From Dipteris shenzhenensis (taxonomy: Eukaryota > Polypodiophyta > Polypodiopsida > Gleicheniales): a DNA stretch of 64,000 bases. Location of the stretch: NCBI GenBank assembly GCA_047967505.1, contig CM106541.1; one strand, 5' to 3'. The position numbers and the translations under genes were made by a program. Below the pieces are notes generated by a model that saw only the letters and a list, made by a program, of their open reading frames with translations, was not told the origin of the DNA and made no database searches. Below are positions 10,972 through 21,021 of the stretch, in pieces; the first letter of the stretch is position 1; every line of letters begins with the position of its first letter.

Positions 10972-13900
10972 TTATACATGCTGCAATGTAGTCATATTTT
11001 CAGGTTGTTTCCCAATGGTAGTAATTAGACGCTGAATACTCTCAGCATGAAATGCTAGCAGATCGATTTTTGTATATGATTCCATTTTGACTGGTATCTC
11101 CAAATCAAAAATCTCTCTAAGAAACAACATGCAGTTGTAGGCAACTCTCCACCCACAGCTGTGTCCATCTTTTTGCTCCACTGGCAGACGTCTTTTGAAT
11201 TCTACTTGATCTTGTTGCTCCGTGGTTGTTCTGACAGTAGATACTAGCCGATATGCAGCACTGTCCATCATGACATATTAAATATATTAATATGTCATGA
11301 TCATAAGACACAAAATAAGAAAGTATCAAAAATATTAAGAGAATAATTACCTTGGGGAGTTGGCATGATAGCATTCCATTGAATTCACAAACCATAAACG
11401 GTTGAGTTTAAGGTCCCAGAAGATCAAACTCTAATGTGAGCTACACGACCAGAATAAAAATGATTATTGTTTTACAAAAACTTGCCAAAGAAATAGTAAA
11501 AATAAGGTTAGAGTTAATACTTACGCCTCATGATAAGGCATTAAGATGACTCGCACCCCATCTAAATTCAAAGGGCTTAACCAAGTACAAACATCTTCTA
11601 TAGTCTTTTGAGGAGAGCTAAGAATAGAAGAAAGGAGAGCATCGAGCATGTAGACACGATGCTGCACTGTACTAGGAAGCTGAGAAATAACTACACTGCA
11701 CCAAGAAATAAACAAACATTAGCTCATAGAATTGATTTGCATTCTGCACTAGGAAACTGATATATAACTACACTGTGAATAAATAAACAAATGTTAGCTC
11801 ATTGAAGTAGCAATAAATAAACAAATGTTACCTGAGAATGGCCAAGATAACATTGTCATTAACCTCTTTTAAAGGATTGGAGAGGATTGAAACCTCCTCT
11901 CTACCAAAGCTCAAATACTGAGGTTCTCGTTTCAAAATGATCCTAACTTCAAATGAGCTCTCCATTTTATCCAATGCAGCTAAATTTGATTCTTCAATCA
12001 AATTTAGAGGTGGTTGCATTGTTGAAGTAGAAGGGAGTGCCTCCGTATTGACTTCATCCATTTCTTCTCCCTCTATTGCCTGTAAACAAATATGAGAGAT
12101 TAGATTCATTATCTTTAAATTTAAATCTTAAATAAAAAATTGTATTTAGTTGAGAAATAGAGAGTTCATACTACTAAGAATTGTCGTAGTGGCCTTTTTT
12201 CATAACCCTGCGAGCCATAATTATCAAAGAAGGCATCATCATGTTTGTCTTCATCCACCAACCTCTCTCTGAACGGGTCATGTAAGTCCATCTTTTCATC
12301 ATCATCAACTGGGACATTATGATCTTCAAGGTAATCATCCATGTCATCAGTGTCCTTGTGGTCTATCTCTTTTTCATAGCCTGTGGTTAGATCTGCTTGA
12401 AGCTGAAAATAAGCCATGAAATGCTTATTTTCAATAATATTTGTGGAGTTGCCTTTTCTGAGGAGATCCTCAAATAAATATCCCATCCTGCACAAGGTGA
12501 CCTCCCAACATGTCGGTAGCAAATTCTCCATCATGGTAAGCAAGAGACTCCCACTTTTTGCAGGACTTCCATCGTTGGCTTTTTGATAATGTATGGACCT
12601 GGGAATACCTTGCTCTTCTAGCATCAATCTCAAATTATTTGAATTCCCTCTTATGTTCTTTTATAAGGAGTGATCAGGGTTGGGACTCTGCATACACAAA
12701 AAGAATGATTCAAGAGATTGAATCGCTATGCCACATTCTCTCTTGCCTCTCTTTGCTGCATAAACACCACTATAGATCTTCAAATCTGATGAATATGCTC
12801 ACTCTAGAGTAACCTGCATAGCTTCTTTGTCTTTTTTATCAACAAAAATGACAATGTTGCAAATTGCCACTTTGCTAATGGTGGTATATACTATTCTATC
12901 AATGAATTTATGGATATCATCACTAGAAACTTCATTGATAAAGAATAGTTGTGGCTTATCCCATGCTGACTCATTCTTGAAGAAGTCATCTTCTGAGACT
13001 CCCCTGAAGTTCATAAGCTTTCCAGACTCTGCCGTAACCTCTACATTGAATTGAAAGCTTTGGTGCATATCTGTCGCCATCCTTATCTCGCTGATTAATC
13101 TTTCCACATATGCAACCACCTGTTGTGGGATTTCTTTTCTCATATAAGAGGTTACTATTTCTAACCCATCTTCATCCTTTTTAATCCAACTGTTTGCCCA
13201 TAGCTTTACCTTGGGTGTTGACAAAGAAGCTATATGCTTCACCACATTATAGTCAATGTTACAATGAGTAAGTGGAATTTGTTTCTCTGACAGCAAATAC
13301 TTAATGGCACTATGCACTGCATCACGCCTCACGTGTACATTGATGCATTCTTCCATGCAGTGGTCTTTGTCTTTTTTTCCAAAAAACCATTCTTTCTTTA
13401 AAATTTTTTGTGCTACCATGGATGCATACTTGTCAGATAAGTACTTTATAGGCCTCCACATCCTTGCTGTCAACTCCTTCTTATCCATTACCTTTGACTT
13501 TCTGGAGATAAACAAAGGAGCTTCATAGGTCAACTGTCCACGCTCACAAGCAATGCATGTTTCAAGCATCTTATTGAACACTTCAACAGGACAAAATATG
13601 ATAGAAGTGTAGTTGGCATATCTGTCCCTCACCACCTTAAGGCTTGTATACTTTCTTCTCACTCTTGAGTTCCCCTAGGCACAACTACACTCAAAGAAGT
13701 ATAGAAGTTCGTGAGTGTGTCGGTGTCTGCTTTTGTGACCTTTCGCTTCAAATCAGGATTTGGAGAACCAAATGTTGTCCATATAACCCTTGCCTTCTGT
13801 AAGACCTGTGATGTTGAGGATATCTTACGCTTTCCATGGACATAATGATTAAGTCTTTCGGACTCAATCAAATACTTAATCTCATGCTTGAATATATAGA

Positions 13901-15109
13901 TTGTTGCAGGATAATAATGGAATGAACTTATCTTTACAAATTGTTCGGGAGTGAGTCTTTTGACCTCCTTGGCTTCCCTTGCGATCTGATTACAAGCATA
14001 AGCCCAATGTTGACCATCAATGGGCTGGAATCTACAATGAAGGAGGAATTCCTTCTTTGCTTCCTTTAGCATATTCTCACCTTGTGCCTCTTCACCTTGT
14101 TCATGTGGAATATTTTTAAGAGTGTCTTTAAAGAATTGAATAAAGGTTTCCTCGAAATGTGTAGGCTTTGTAAATATTATTTGATCCAGAAAACTATTTT
14201 TGGTTGGACAAAACATTATTGGGCGCAAGACCACATTGCTTGCCACAGGTTCTTACCATCTCTCAAAGCCTTGTATATTTGCATTGCATAGGATATATCA
14301 AGGCTTCGGCTATTAGTAAAGAAAGCTGCAGCTTCCACATCTTTGGCATTCACAAACCACGTCCTTTGACCCCAGATATATCCCACATCATCATCTGTAA
14401 CTGCTTCATTAAGACGCAAATTAAGATTTTTTATTGATGTGAGTTCATCCTGTTCATCTTCAGCCTCGGGTTCTAAGTCTTCTTCATCTTTCTCTTCTTT
14501 TAACTACACGTTTGTGATAGTGTGCGTGTTCTTCTTGTCCCTGCATCGAAGTCTGAGCTTTTTGATCTCCTTCATGTGAAGATCCTTGAATATGAGGAGC
14601 ATATTCTGCATCCTGAAAGTACTCAAACATTATCTTTGCATGCATCCTTTTTGCCACCACACTAGGAAATTGCTCCCAAGTATATGAAAGAGTCTCCAAT
14701 GCACTTTGCAGCTCTGGAAACTTTAATGGTTGAGGAGGAGGCATCACAAAGGTCTTTGAGTCTCTCCTTGACATAATAATATGAATACCGCCAACTTCAG
14801 GATCTGAACTCTTTGTAAAAATATCCACAAGGTGTCTTTTCGCTCTATTATTATGCCTACCACAAGGCTTGAAGTCATATCTTTTTTGAAGAAAGTAGCA
14901 TTCCATGGATCTTCAACACCATTGAACTCCCTTTTTGACACAAGTAGAAAGAGTCTCTTTTCCTTTAGATGAAGAAACCAAGCTCTTTTGCCCATGTGAT
15001 ATCCATTGGGGCTATATTCCTTTCCTTTGAAATTCAAAGTGACATGAGAAACCCATTCTCTGATCTCAGAGTCATTTAGGATAGCCATCACATTAGTTGA
15101 TTGCTCCAT
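10972..15109 (-). pseudogene. Decayed multi-exon gene with a C-terminal Ulp1/SENP-like (C48) cysteine peptidase domain
   Basis: Starts at the ATG at 15109 (MEQSTNVMAIL), 38 nt inside the flanking Copia-type LTR. Upstream coding (15109-12175) is a patchwork of frames with breaks near 14884 (A6 run), 14500, 14240 and 13660, and stops near 12798 and 12660. C-terminal exons are 12079-11832, 11695-11525, 11440-11351 and 11260-10972, with GT-AG borders (e.g. GTAAGT after 11525, TTTACAG before 12079) and compatible phases. The spliced product has a Ulp1-type His (HEASH), a DLKLNRLWFVNSM strand and a Cys box (KDGHSCGWR). The codon after the His is TAG where the family has Trp, and the expected Asp is Asn. 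SENP proteases cleave SUMO; many plant transposons carry such domains. The N-terminal ~900 residues are unrecognised. Inactive as read. Confidence 0.75.
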
Positions 15110-15112
15110 AAT

Positions 15113-15147
15113 CCTAGCTCCTTACCACAAACAAGGCTCTGATACCA
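15113..15147 (-). promoter_or_regulatory. Copia-A-family primer-binding site and leader fused to the Ulp1-like gene
   Basis: The minus strand reads TGGTATCAGAGCC followed by a leader ending GGTAAGGAGCT. It matches the corresponding stretch of Copia-A (6803 leftwards) at all but about three of 35 positions. After GGAGCT the two sequences diverge completely and the Ulp1-like gene begins. Confidence 0.9.
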
Positions 15148-15499
15148 TGTGAAGATAGTGGGAGAGAGGGAAGGAGTCTCACTTGCGGCTTTCTCACATG
15201 CACAATGGGGGAATACACACAAAGGTGGAGGTTGAAAACAGTTTTCCTCTTCTTAGTTGTGTAAGCCAAAAGAACTCTAGTACAAAGAAACAGAAGAACC
15301 CTATATGTGGGTCTCAAACCAAACTCAACTAACTAAGGTGGCATACTAACTGAGCCACGAACTAGTGTAGATAAGGATAGCTGTCATCCAGCTATTATTC
15401 GTGGGCGGTGTACCAACCGCATCTCCAGCTAACAAGTCGGTGACATAAATGCACAACAGTCACCCTGGCATATCGCGAGTGGAGCTCGATATCTCAACA
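15148..15499 (-). repeat. LTR of the Copia-A family next to the Ulp1-like gene
   Basis: 352 bp with the same ends as the Copia-A LTRs (TGTGAAGATAG...TATCTCAACA on the plus strand). In element orientation it is a 5' LTR whose internal side is the Ulp1-like gene. I found no matching 3' LTR further left, so the element is incomplete or was rearranged. TGATG follows on the right; no copy of it was located that could be a target duplication. Confidence 0.92.
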
Positions 15500-15504
15500 T
15501 GATG

Positions 15505-15828
15505 GCCGTGGCCGCCAGCCCCCCCTTACCCGCTTTCCCCCGCGCCTCCCTTCTCTCCCCTTACCCCCTTTCCCCCGCGCCAGCCCCCCCTTACCCCCTT
15601 TCCCCCGTGCCTCCCCCCATCCCACCCCCTTCCTCCCCCCTCCCCCCTTCCCCCCAGCCCCCCCCTCCCCCCTTTCTCGACCCACTCCTTGCCCCATCCG
15701 ACCCCCTTCCCCCTCCACCCCCCCTTCCCCCACCCCCCTCGCACCCCCTTCCCCCTCCCACCCCTTCACCCCCACCCCCCCTCCACAGGCTAGCGACCGC
15801 GGCTGCCAGCCCTTCCCCCCCCTCTCTT
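15505..15828. repeat. C-rich low-complexity tract
   Basis: More than 300 bp of CCCCC-dominated sequence (units such as CCCCTTCCCCC, CCCCCTTACCC). Long frames here are composition artefacts. It separates the LTR from the satellite array. Confidence 0.9.
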
Positions 15829-17280
15829 TTTCAAAGTATCATGGCCATCGGGTCCCTTTGCATGACTAGAACACCACCGGGGCATTATTTCAAACCAGAA
15901 GAGTGGATGCATGGGCAAAAATAGGAAAGGTTCATTTTTTATCAGGAAAATGATATACGATGGCGATGATACTTTGAAAGGGCTCAATCTAGTATAGTTT
16001 GAGTCCCTTGCATAGTGTCATGGCCTTTAGGTTCCATTTTCATGGCTAGTACACCACCAATGCATTATTTGGAACCAGTAGAGGGGATGCATGCACAAAA
16101 ACATGGAAATGTTCATTCTTGATCATGAAAAGGAGATAAAATGGCGAGGATACTTTGCACAGCACACAATCTAGGTGATTTTGAGTCTGTTGCAAAGTTT
16201 CATGGCTATTGGATCCCATTTCAATGACTAGAACACCAACAAGGCATTATTTTGAACCAGAAGAGAAGATGCATGGGCAAAAATAGGAAAGGTTCATTCT
16301 TGAACATGAAAACGATATCTGAGGCCATGATACTTTGCATGGGCCTCAATATAGTTTATTTTGAATCCCTTGCAAAGTATCATGGCCATCGGACAGCATT
16401 TGCATGACTAGAACACCACCGGGCATTATTTCCAACTAGAAGAGGGGATGCATGGGCAAAAACATGGAATGTTCGTTCTTGATCATGAAAATGGGATACG
16501 ATGGCCATGGAACTCTACAAAAGCCTAAATATAGGTGATATTGAGTCCCTCACAAAGTATCATGGCCATCAGGTCCCATTTGCATGACTAGAACACCACT
16601 GGAGCAGTATTTCAAACCAGTAGAGTTGATGCATGGGCAAAAACATGGGAATGTTCTTTCTTGATCATGCAAATGGGATACAATGGCCATGATACACTGC
16701 ATCAAACTCCATCTGGTTGATTTTGAGTCCCTTGTAAAGTATCATGCCCATCGGTTCCCAGTTTCATGACTAGAAGACCACCGGTGCATTATTTCAAACC
16801 TAGAGAGGGGATGCATGGGTAAAAACATGGAAATGTTCATTCTTGATCATGCAAATGGGATTCGATGGCCATGATACTTTGTATGGGAGTCAATATAGGT
16901 GAGTTTCAATCCCTTGCAAAGTATCATGGCCATTGGGTCCCATTTGCATGACTAGAATACCACCAGTGCATTATTTCAAACTAGAAGAGGAGATGCATGG
17001 GCAAAAACATAGAAATGTTCGTTCTTGATTATGCAAATGGGATCTGATGGCCATGAAACTTTTCAAGGGAATCAATCTAGTATATTTTGAGTCCCTTTAA
17101 AAGTATCATGGCCATCGCATCCCATTTGCATGACTAGGACACCAGCGGTGCATTATTTTGAACCAGAAGAAGGGATGGATGGGCAAAAACATGGAAATGT
17201 TCGTTCTTGATCATGAAAATGGGATTTGATGGTTGTGATAGTGAGTCCCTTGCAAATTATCATGGCCATTGGATCCCTAC
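15829..17280 (+). repeat. Tandem satellite, about 181-bp unit, eight copies
   Basis: The anchor ATGGCC (or a variant) starts units at 15841, 16020, 16202, 16382, 16562, 16744, 16926, 17108 and 17262. The spacings are 179, 182, 180, 180, 182, 182, 182 and 154. Each unit has ATGACTAGAACACCAC, GATGCATGGGCAAAAA, GTTCATTCTTGATCATG and GATACTTTGCA blocks. Copies are diverged from each other by substitutions, with few indels except the last, shortened one. A second, inverted piece is at 45575-46007. Confidence 0.95.
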
Positions 17281-17700
17281 CAACTTTCATCCCATTTTAT
17301 GAATGGATGCCGAACATGGCCATGGAAAACTGACATCTTTGATTGACAATGTCTCGGTTCAATAAAAATGGTAATGGACCCTAAAACAATGCCCATGGGT
17401 TTTAAAATTTCACATCACATTTCATGCTATCACCTTACCAAAACTATGAGAAATGGACTAGGGATTTGCATTTAAGTTTTGTGACTAAATACCTTAAACC
17501 TCATAAAATGATTTCTATTTATTTTTGACGCTTTTATTGATGGTATTATCGACGCTTTTATCGACGATGTGGAAAGTAAAACCCAATCCCAAGTCACATT
17601 GCTTTCATTCTTCTCTTCCATTCATTGATCCTCTATAGCTTGTCTAGCCCTCCACATCTTGGAAGGACCTCTCCACCAATAAGGATGACCACCACCATCC
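17281..17700. other. Non-coding stretch with CACTA-type subterminal repeats
   Basis: No gene is visible. Near 17525-17570 the sequence has TTTTGACGCTTTTATTGATG and TATCGACGCTTTTATCGACG. These match the TATCGACG-type repeats flanking the CACTA fossil at 46140-46230 and 50440-50560, so this is probably the 3' subterminal zone of the rearranged CACTA element that follows. Confidence 0.55.
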
Positions 17701-17729
17701 CTTTCCACCACGTATGTTGATTTTCTTTG

Positions 17730-18265
17730 GTCTTCTTAAGTTTTTATTTCCTTTCCCTTTCCCCTTCCCTTTCCTTCACTTTCCGTTTCCATCCTTTCCC
17801 TTCCCCTTGCCTTTCCCTTCCCTTCCGCTTCCTTTTCTCTTTCCCTTTCCTTCCCTTGTTCTTTCCTTCCCCTTCCCTTTCCCCATCACTTCCCTTCCCT
17901 TTTCCTTTTCTTCTCTTTTCCTTCACTTTCCCTTTCCATCCTTTTCCCCTCCCCTTTCCCTTCCCCATCCCTTTCCCTTCCCTTTCCCTTTCCCTTTCCC
18001 TTCCCTTACCTTTCCCTTTCACATCCCTTCCCTTCCCTTTTCATTTTCTTATGTTTTCTCCCTTTCTCTCTTGTTTTTTCTCTTTCTTCTATTTTTCCCT
18101 TTTCTCATTTTCTCTCTTCTTCCCTCTCTCTTTACTTCTTCCCTTTCCCCCTTCTCTTTTCTTTTTTCTCCCTTCGCTCCCTTCCCTTTCCATTTACCTC
18201 CCTTCCCTCCCTTTCCCTTTTCTCTTTTCCTCTTTCCTCTTTTCTCCTTTTCCTCCCTTTGTTTT
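17730..18265. repeat. Pyrimidine-rich low-complexity tract (CCCTTT/CCTTCC units)
   Basis: About 535 bp almost free of purines on the plus strand. The long Phe/Pro/Ser/Leu or Gly/Lys/Arg frames on either strand are artefacts of this composition. Confidence 0.95.
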
Positions 18266-18269
18266 AAAA

Positions 18270-18440
18270 TGTATGTATGTTTAAATAATTGAATTTATTA
18301 GTGTTAGGCTTTATAAATATATGTTTTTTAGAAATAGGCTTGAAACATATGCTTTATCTTTCTTTCAAAATGAATGTATGTTTAATAACCTATATGGTTC
18401 CCAAGGCTTGAAGCATATGCTTTAAAGCTTTATTTAGGGG
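18270..18440. repeat. AT-rich segment with AAGCATATGCTT-type palindromes
   Basis: GAAACATATGCTT and GAAGCATATGCTT lie about 70 bp apart beside AAAGCTTTA blocks. The same motif family clusters at 31510-31620. This looks like subterminal repeat sequence of a DNA transposon family. Confidence 0.45.
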
Positions 18441-18572
18441 TGGGACTTTTGGAAACACAATGTTGAAGTGGATGGAGACTTCAGCATTATGATGGCTTGG
18501 AATCTCGCCCTTCCTAAAAACATGCTTCCCTTTCCCTTTCTTGGAAATAAGGATATCCTTCACTTGTAAATA

Positions 18573-18838
18573 GAGGCCAAGCATGAGAAAGTTTGCATCC
18601 TCACTTGTTTTTCTTGATATTCTTAATTGGACTTGTTTCCTCCCTTGCTATCTTAATCAACATATTAGCTTAATCTTCATCTGCTAAGTGCTCGAGCACC
18701 AACCATCTCATCAACACAATGCGTGTAAGGAGAGAAATACAGAAGACACTCTCAATTAAGATAGCACGGTAGGAAGCAAGTCCATCAAGAATACCAAGAG
18801 AAACACGTGACGATGAAAACTTTTTCATGCTTGGCCTC
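18573..18838. repeat. Large imperfect inverted repeat, 86-bp arms
   Basis: The left arm 18573-18658 (GAGGCCAAGCATGAGAAAG...) is the reverse complement of 18754-18838 at about 86% identity: roughly 11 mismatches and one 1-nt indel, counted by eye. The spacer is about 95 nt. It lies in the CACTA-derived segment downstream of the 19406-19053 frame. It could be a duplicated-inverted coding piece or a foldback; transcription would give a long hairpin. Confidence 0.8.
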
Positions 18839-19052
18839 TGTTTTCTTCTATTTTCTCCCTTTCTATTTTCTCTAGTACTGGAAGAGAAATTTTAATCTTG
18901 TCACTTACTGAAATTCTTTAAGTGTGGTATGATATCTTCAACTATCACTCCTACATCATTTTCACCAAACTCTTGGAAGTTTACAACCTCATAAGGTTGT
19001 ACTAGAAACACCACCCCCGTTTTAGGTGTTTTTGTCTTATCCCTTGCCCTTT

Positions 19053-19406
19053 TCACTCTCTCCATGTCTCCCGTACATCATATCTGTTTGATCTGCTAAG
19101 TTGCATACTTATATTTTTTACGTCCATCTCATCGTCCTCTATAGTGCTATCTTTATCATAGATATTTAAGTGTTTCATTTCCCACCTAATTGTGCTTCCC
19201 ACCGCATCTCTGAGTTTGCATGTATCCATTGTTGGAAATGGAAGTTCAATGTCCACATTAAAACAAGCATCAACTGACACAGATACACATGAAGAACCAA
19301 TTTCCACACCTTGACACAAGCCACATGCAAAATTTTTGAATAATGTACCATGTGCAACAATAGTACCACTAATCCTAATCTCTGCCATATCACCATTGTT
19401 AAGCAC
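19053..19406 (-). pseudogene. CACTA second-ORF fragment (DUF8039-like domain)
   Basis: 117 residues in one frame, starting MLNNGDMAEIRISGTIVAHG. The pattern 'G.IVAHG..., LPFPTMDTCKLRDAVGSTIRW' resembles the domain I recall as DUF8039, found in the accessory protein of plant CACTA elements. The protein function is not established. It lies on the same strand as the TNP2 fragment at 20666-20335, the usual orientation for the two CACTA genes. No complete start or end can be fixed. The assignment is from memory of the motif. Confidence 0.5.
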
Positions 19407-20132
19407 ATTTCCTACAAAATGTTCATGTGTCCAAAATCATTCTTTTATATAATTCAACTGTCTGTGTGTGTGTGTGTTATGGATAAATTTGACCAAGGTA
19501 AAATGCATGAATATGTGTGTGTGCTTGTATGTGTGGCGATAGTGTAATAAAATATGGTGTACATAGGGCCCAGGGTTGAGGTGGTAGGGCATGACCATGT
19601 GCCACCCTACCACGTAAGAGGACCCATAAGGTGTGTTGTACATAATCCATGGTAGTAATATTATAAAATCGTAAAGAGACTTACCTTGGATAGAGGTATG
19701 GAAGCTTCTTGTCCTTCTTCAAAGTTGCTTCTCTTCCTTGTTCGCCCTCTTCTCCTGTAAGCCTGGAAGTAAGTGTGGGTGCCTTCCTCTTAAGTGTAAG
19801 CTTGAAAGTAAGTGTGCGTGCCTTCCTCTTAAGTGTCGGATTGTGGATCTATTAATAATAAAGCAAGCAAGCTGCGTGAAGCTTATGTGAAGAAAAGCAA
19901 AGCAAGTGTGCTAAAAGTAGATTTAAAAACCACATCAATAGTCGCGTCTGAAACCGCATCTATAAGCGCATCTATAAGTGCGTGTAATTCTGTGTCTAAA
20001 CACATAGAGCAGAACGTGGTCTTAGATGCACCTATAGATGCGCACCATAGAACAGATAGATGCGGTTGTAGATGCGCCTTTAAACGTGCCACAGAGTTTT
20101 AAAATTAAATATTTGAAGAAAAGCAAATATTT
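19407..20132. other. Non-coding stretch with short degenerate GCATCTATA repeats
   Basis: No gene. Between 19918 and 20100 GCATCTATA, GCGCATCTATAAG and complementary TAGATGCG motifs occur many times in both orientations. This looks like the subterminal or promoter repeats of the transposon whose reading starts at 20154. A TG microsatellite is at 19463-19475. AAGTGTGNGTGCCTTCCTCTTAAGTG is tandemly duplicated near 19770-19840. Confidence 0.55.
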
Positions 20133-20340
20133 TTGGGTTGTTTGTTTGTAGGATGTCTTCATCTTCAACAAGTAACTCCAATGAGGATGAATACCTCCGT
20201 ATCCACCATCATGAAATGTGGTTGGAGCAAAAAATCAAATGTATGTGTGATCGATGTCGAGGAAACATGTATCATGCATGCAGGATTACACTCAATCACA
20301 TCTCAAAGTATGGAGAATGGGATGCGACCCTACATTGCTC
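20133..20340 (+). pseudogene. CACTA transposase N-terminal fragment (Transpos_assoc-like)
   Basis: The reading starts ATG at 20154 (MSSSSTSNSNEDEY) after TTTGTAG, a likely splice acceptor or 5' leader. It contains IKCMCDRCRGNMYHACRITL and a His-rich W segment. This resembles the Cys-rich domain that precedes TNP2 in plant CACTA transposases (C.C..C pattern, 'HL...G...W'). The homologous reading of the 46-kb element starts at 46335 in the same way (MLSSSLESEED). Homology stops abruptly at about 20335, where sequence of the opposite strand takes over. Confidence 0.5.
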
Positions 20341-20666
20341 CATCCATAGATGGTTTGCAAGTTTAGTAACTCAAGGGAGGCACGTAGAACAGAGAATGTG
20401 CACCCTTCAAATAGTGGATTCGATGCTACAGTAAAAAGATCATCCTGCTCCATGCTATCATCCCTCCCTTCAGATTGATGGACATATAAATCCTGCACCA
20501 TATCATCAAACACCTCCTCCTCCATGGCTTCATGAGGTAATGGCGGAGGGCTACTATCACCATCACTCCATGCATCCGTAACGGTCTCTCCTGAAGATCC
20601 CACCTCATATCGCCGATGCTTCGCTTCCTCATAGCGAGCATATGGCAACATATGCGGGTGTGGCAC
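20335..20666 (-). pseudogene. CACTA transposase TNP2 N-terminal fragment, inverted relative to its neighbour
   Basis: The minus strand reads an acidic linker (EEEVFDDMVQDLY) and then NPLFEGCTFSVLRASLELLN and LQTIYGWSN. This is the start of the Transposase_21 (TNP2) domain. The parallel piece of the 46-kb CACTA element is at 46920-47030 (LNLQGIYGWSD). It meets the plus-strand N-terminal fragment head-to-head at about 20335, so an inversion has scrambled one element. Not functional. Confidence 0.65.
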
Positions 20667-20757
20667 TGCATCCTATATCAAATTAAAATGGGATCATAAC
20701 TCAAACATATGGACACCCATAGTATCTCAATCAACCTTAACTCTTTAACACTTACCA

Positions 20758-20760
<3 letters not shown>

Positions 20761-20812
<52 letters not shown>

Positions 20813-21021
20813 ACTCCTCTATCTCTCTCCTCCCCTCACTCCTCTCACACCTCAGGGGCCACGGTCACAAGGGCTTGTTCTTATCTCTCCTCACTCCTCT
20901 CTCTCTCTCCTCTCCCTCCCCTCACTCCTCTCACCCCTGGGGTTCGCGGCCTCCAGGGTTCCTTTTTATCTCTCCTGACTCCTCTCTCTCTTCTCCTCTC
21001 TCTCTTCACTCTCTCTCTTCC
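20761..21021. repeat. (CT)n microsatellite and CT-rich minisatellite
   Basis: Pure CT repeats at 20761-20810 grade into about three ~65-90-bp units built from CTCACTCCTCTCAC, CCTCAGGGGCC or CCTGGGGTTCG, and TCTTATCTCTCCT. The array ends exactly where a Copia RNase H fragment starts (21022). Confidence 0.9.

Noticed and set aside
15494-15924. Long Pro-rich and Gly-rich frames on both strands
   Set aside because: They lie in a C-rich simple-sequence tract and have no domain.
15829-17280. CRISPR-like regular direct repeats
   Set aside because: Units are 181-bp contiguous tandem copies without short repeats and unique spacers, and the DNA is plant nuclear.
17714-18292. Long plus-strand frames (185-192 residues) rich in Phe, Pro, Ser and Leu
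   Set aside because: The DNA is an almost pure pyrimidine tract; open frames follow from the lack of purines, not from coding.
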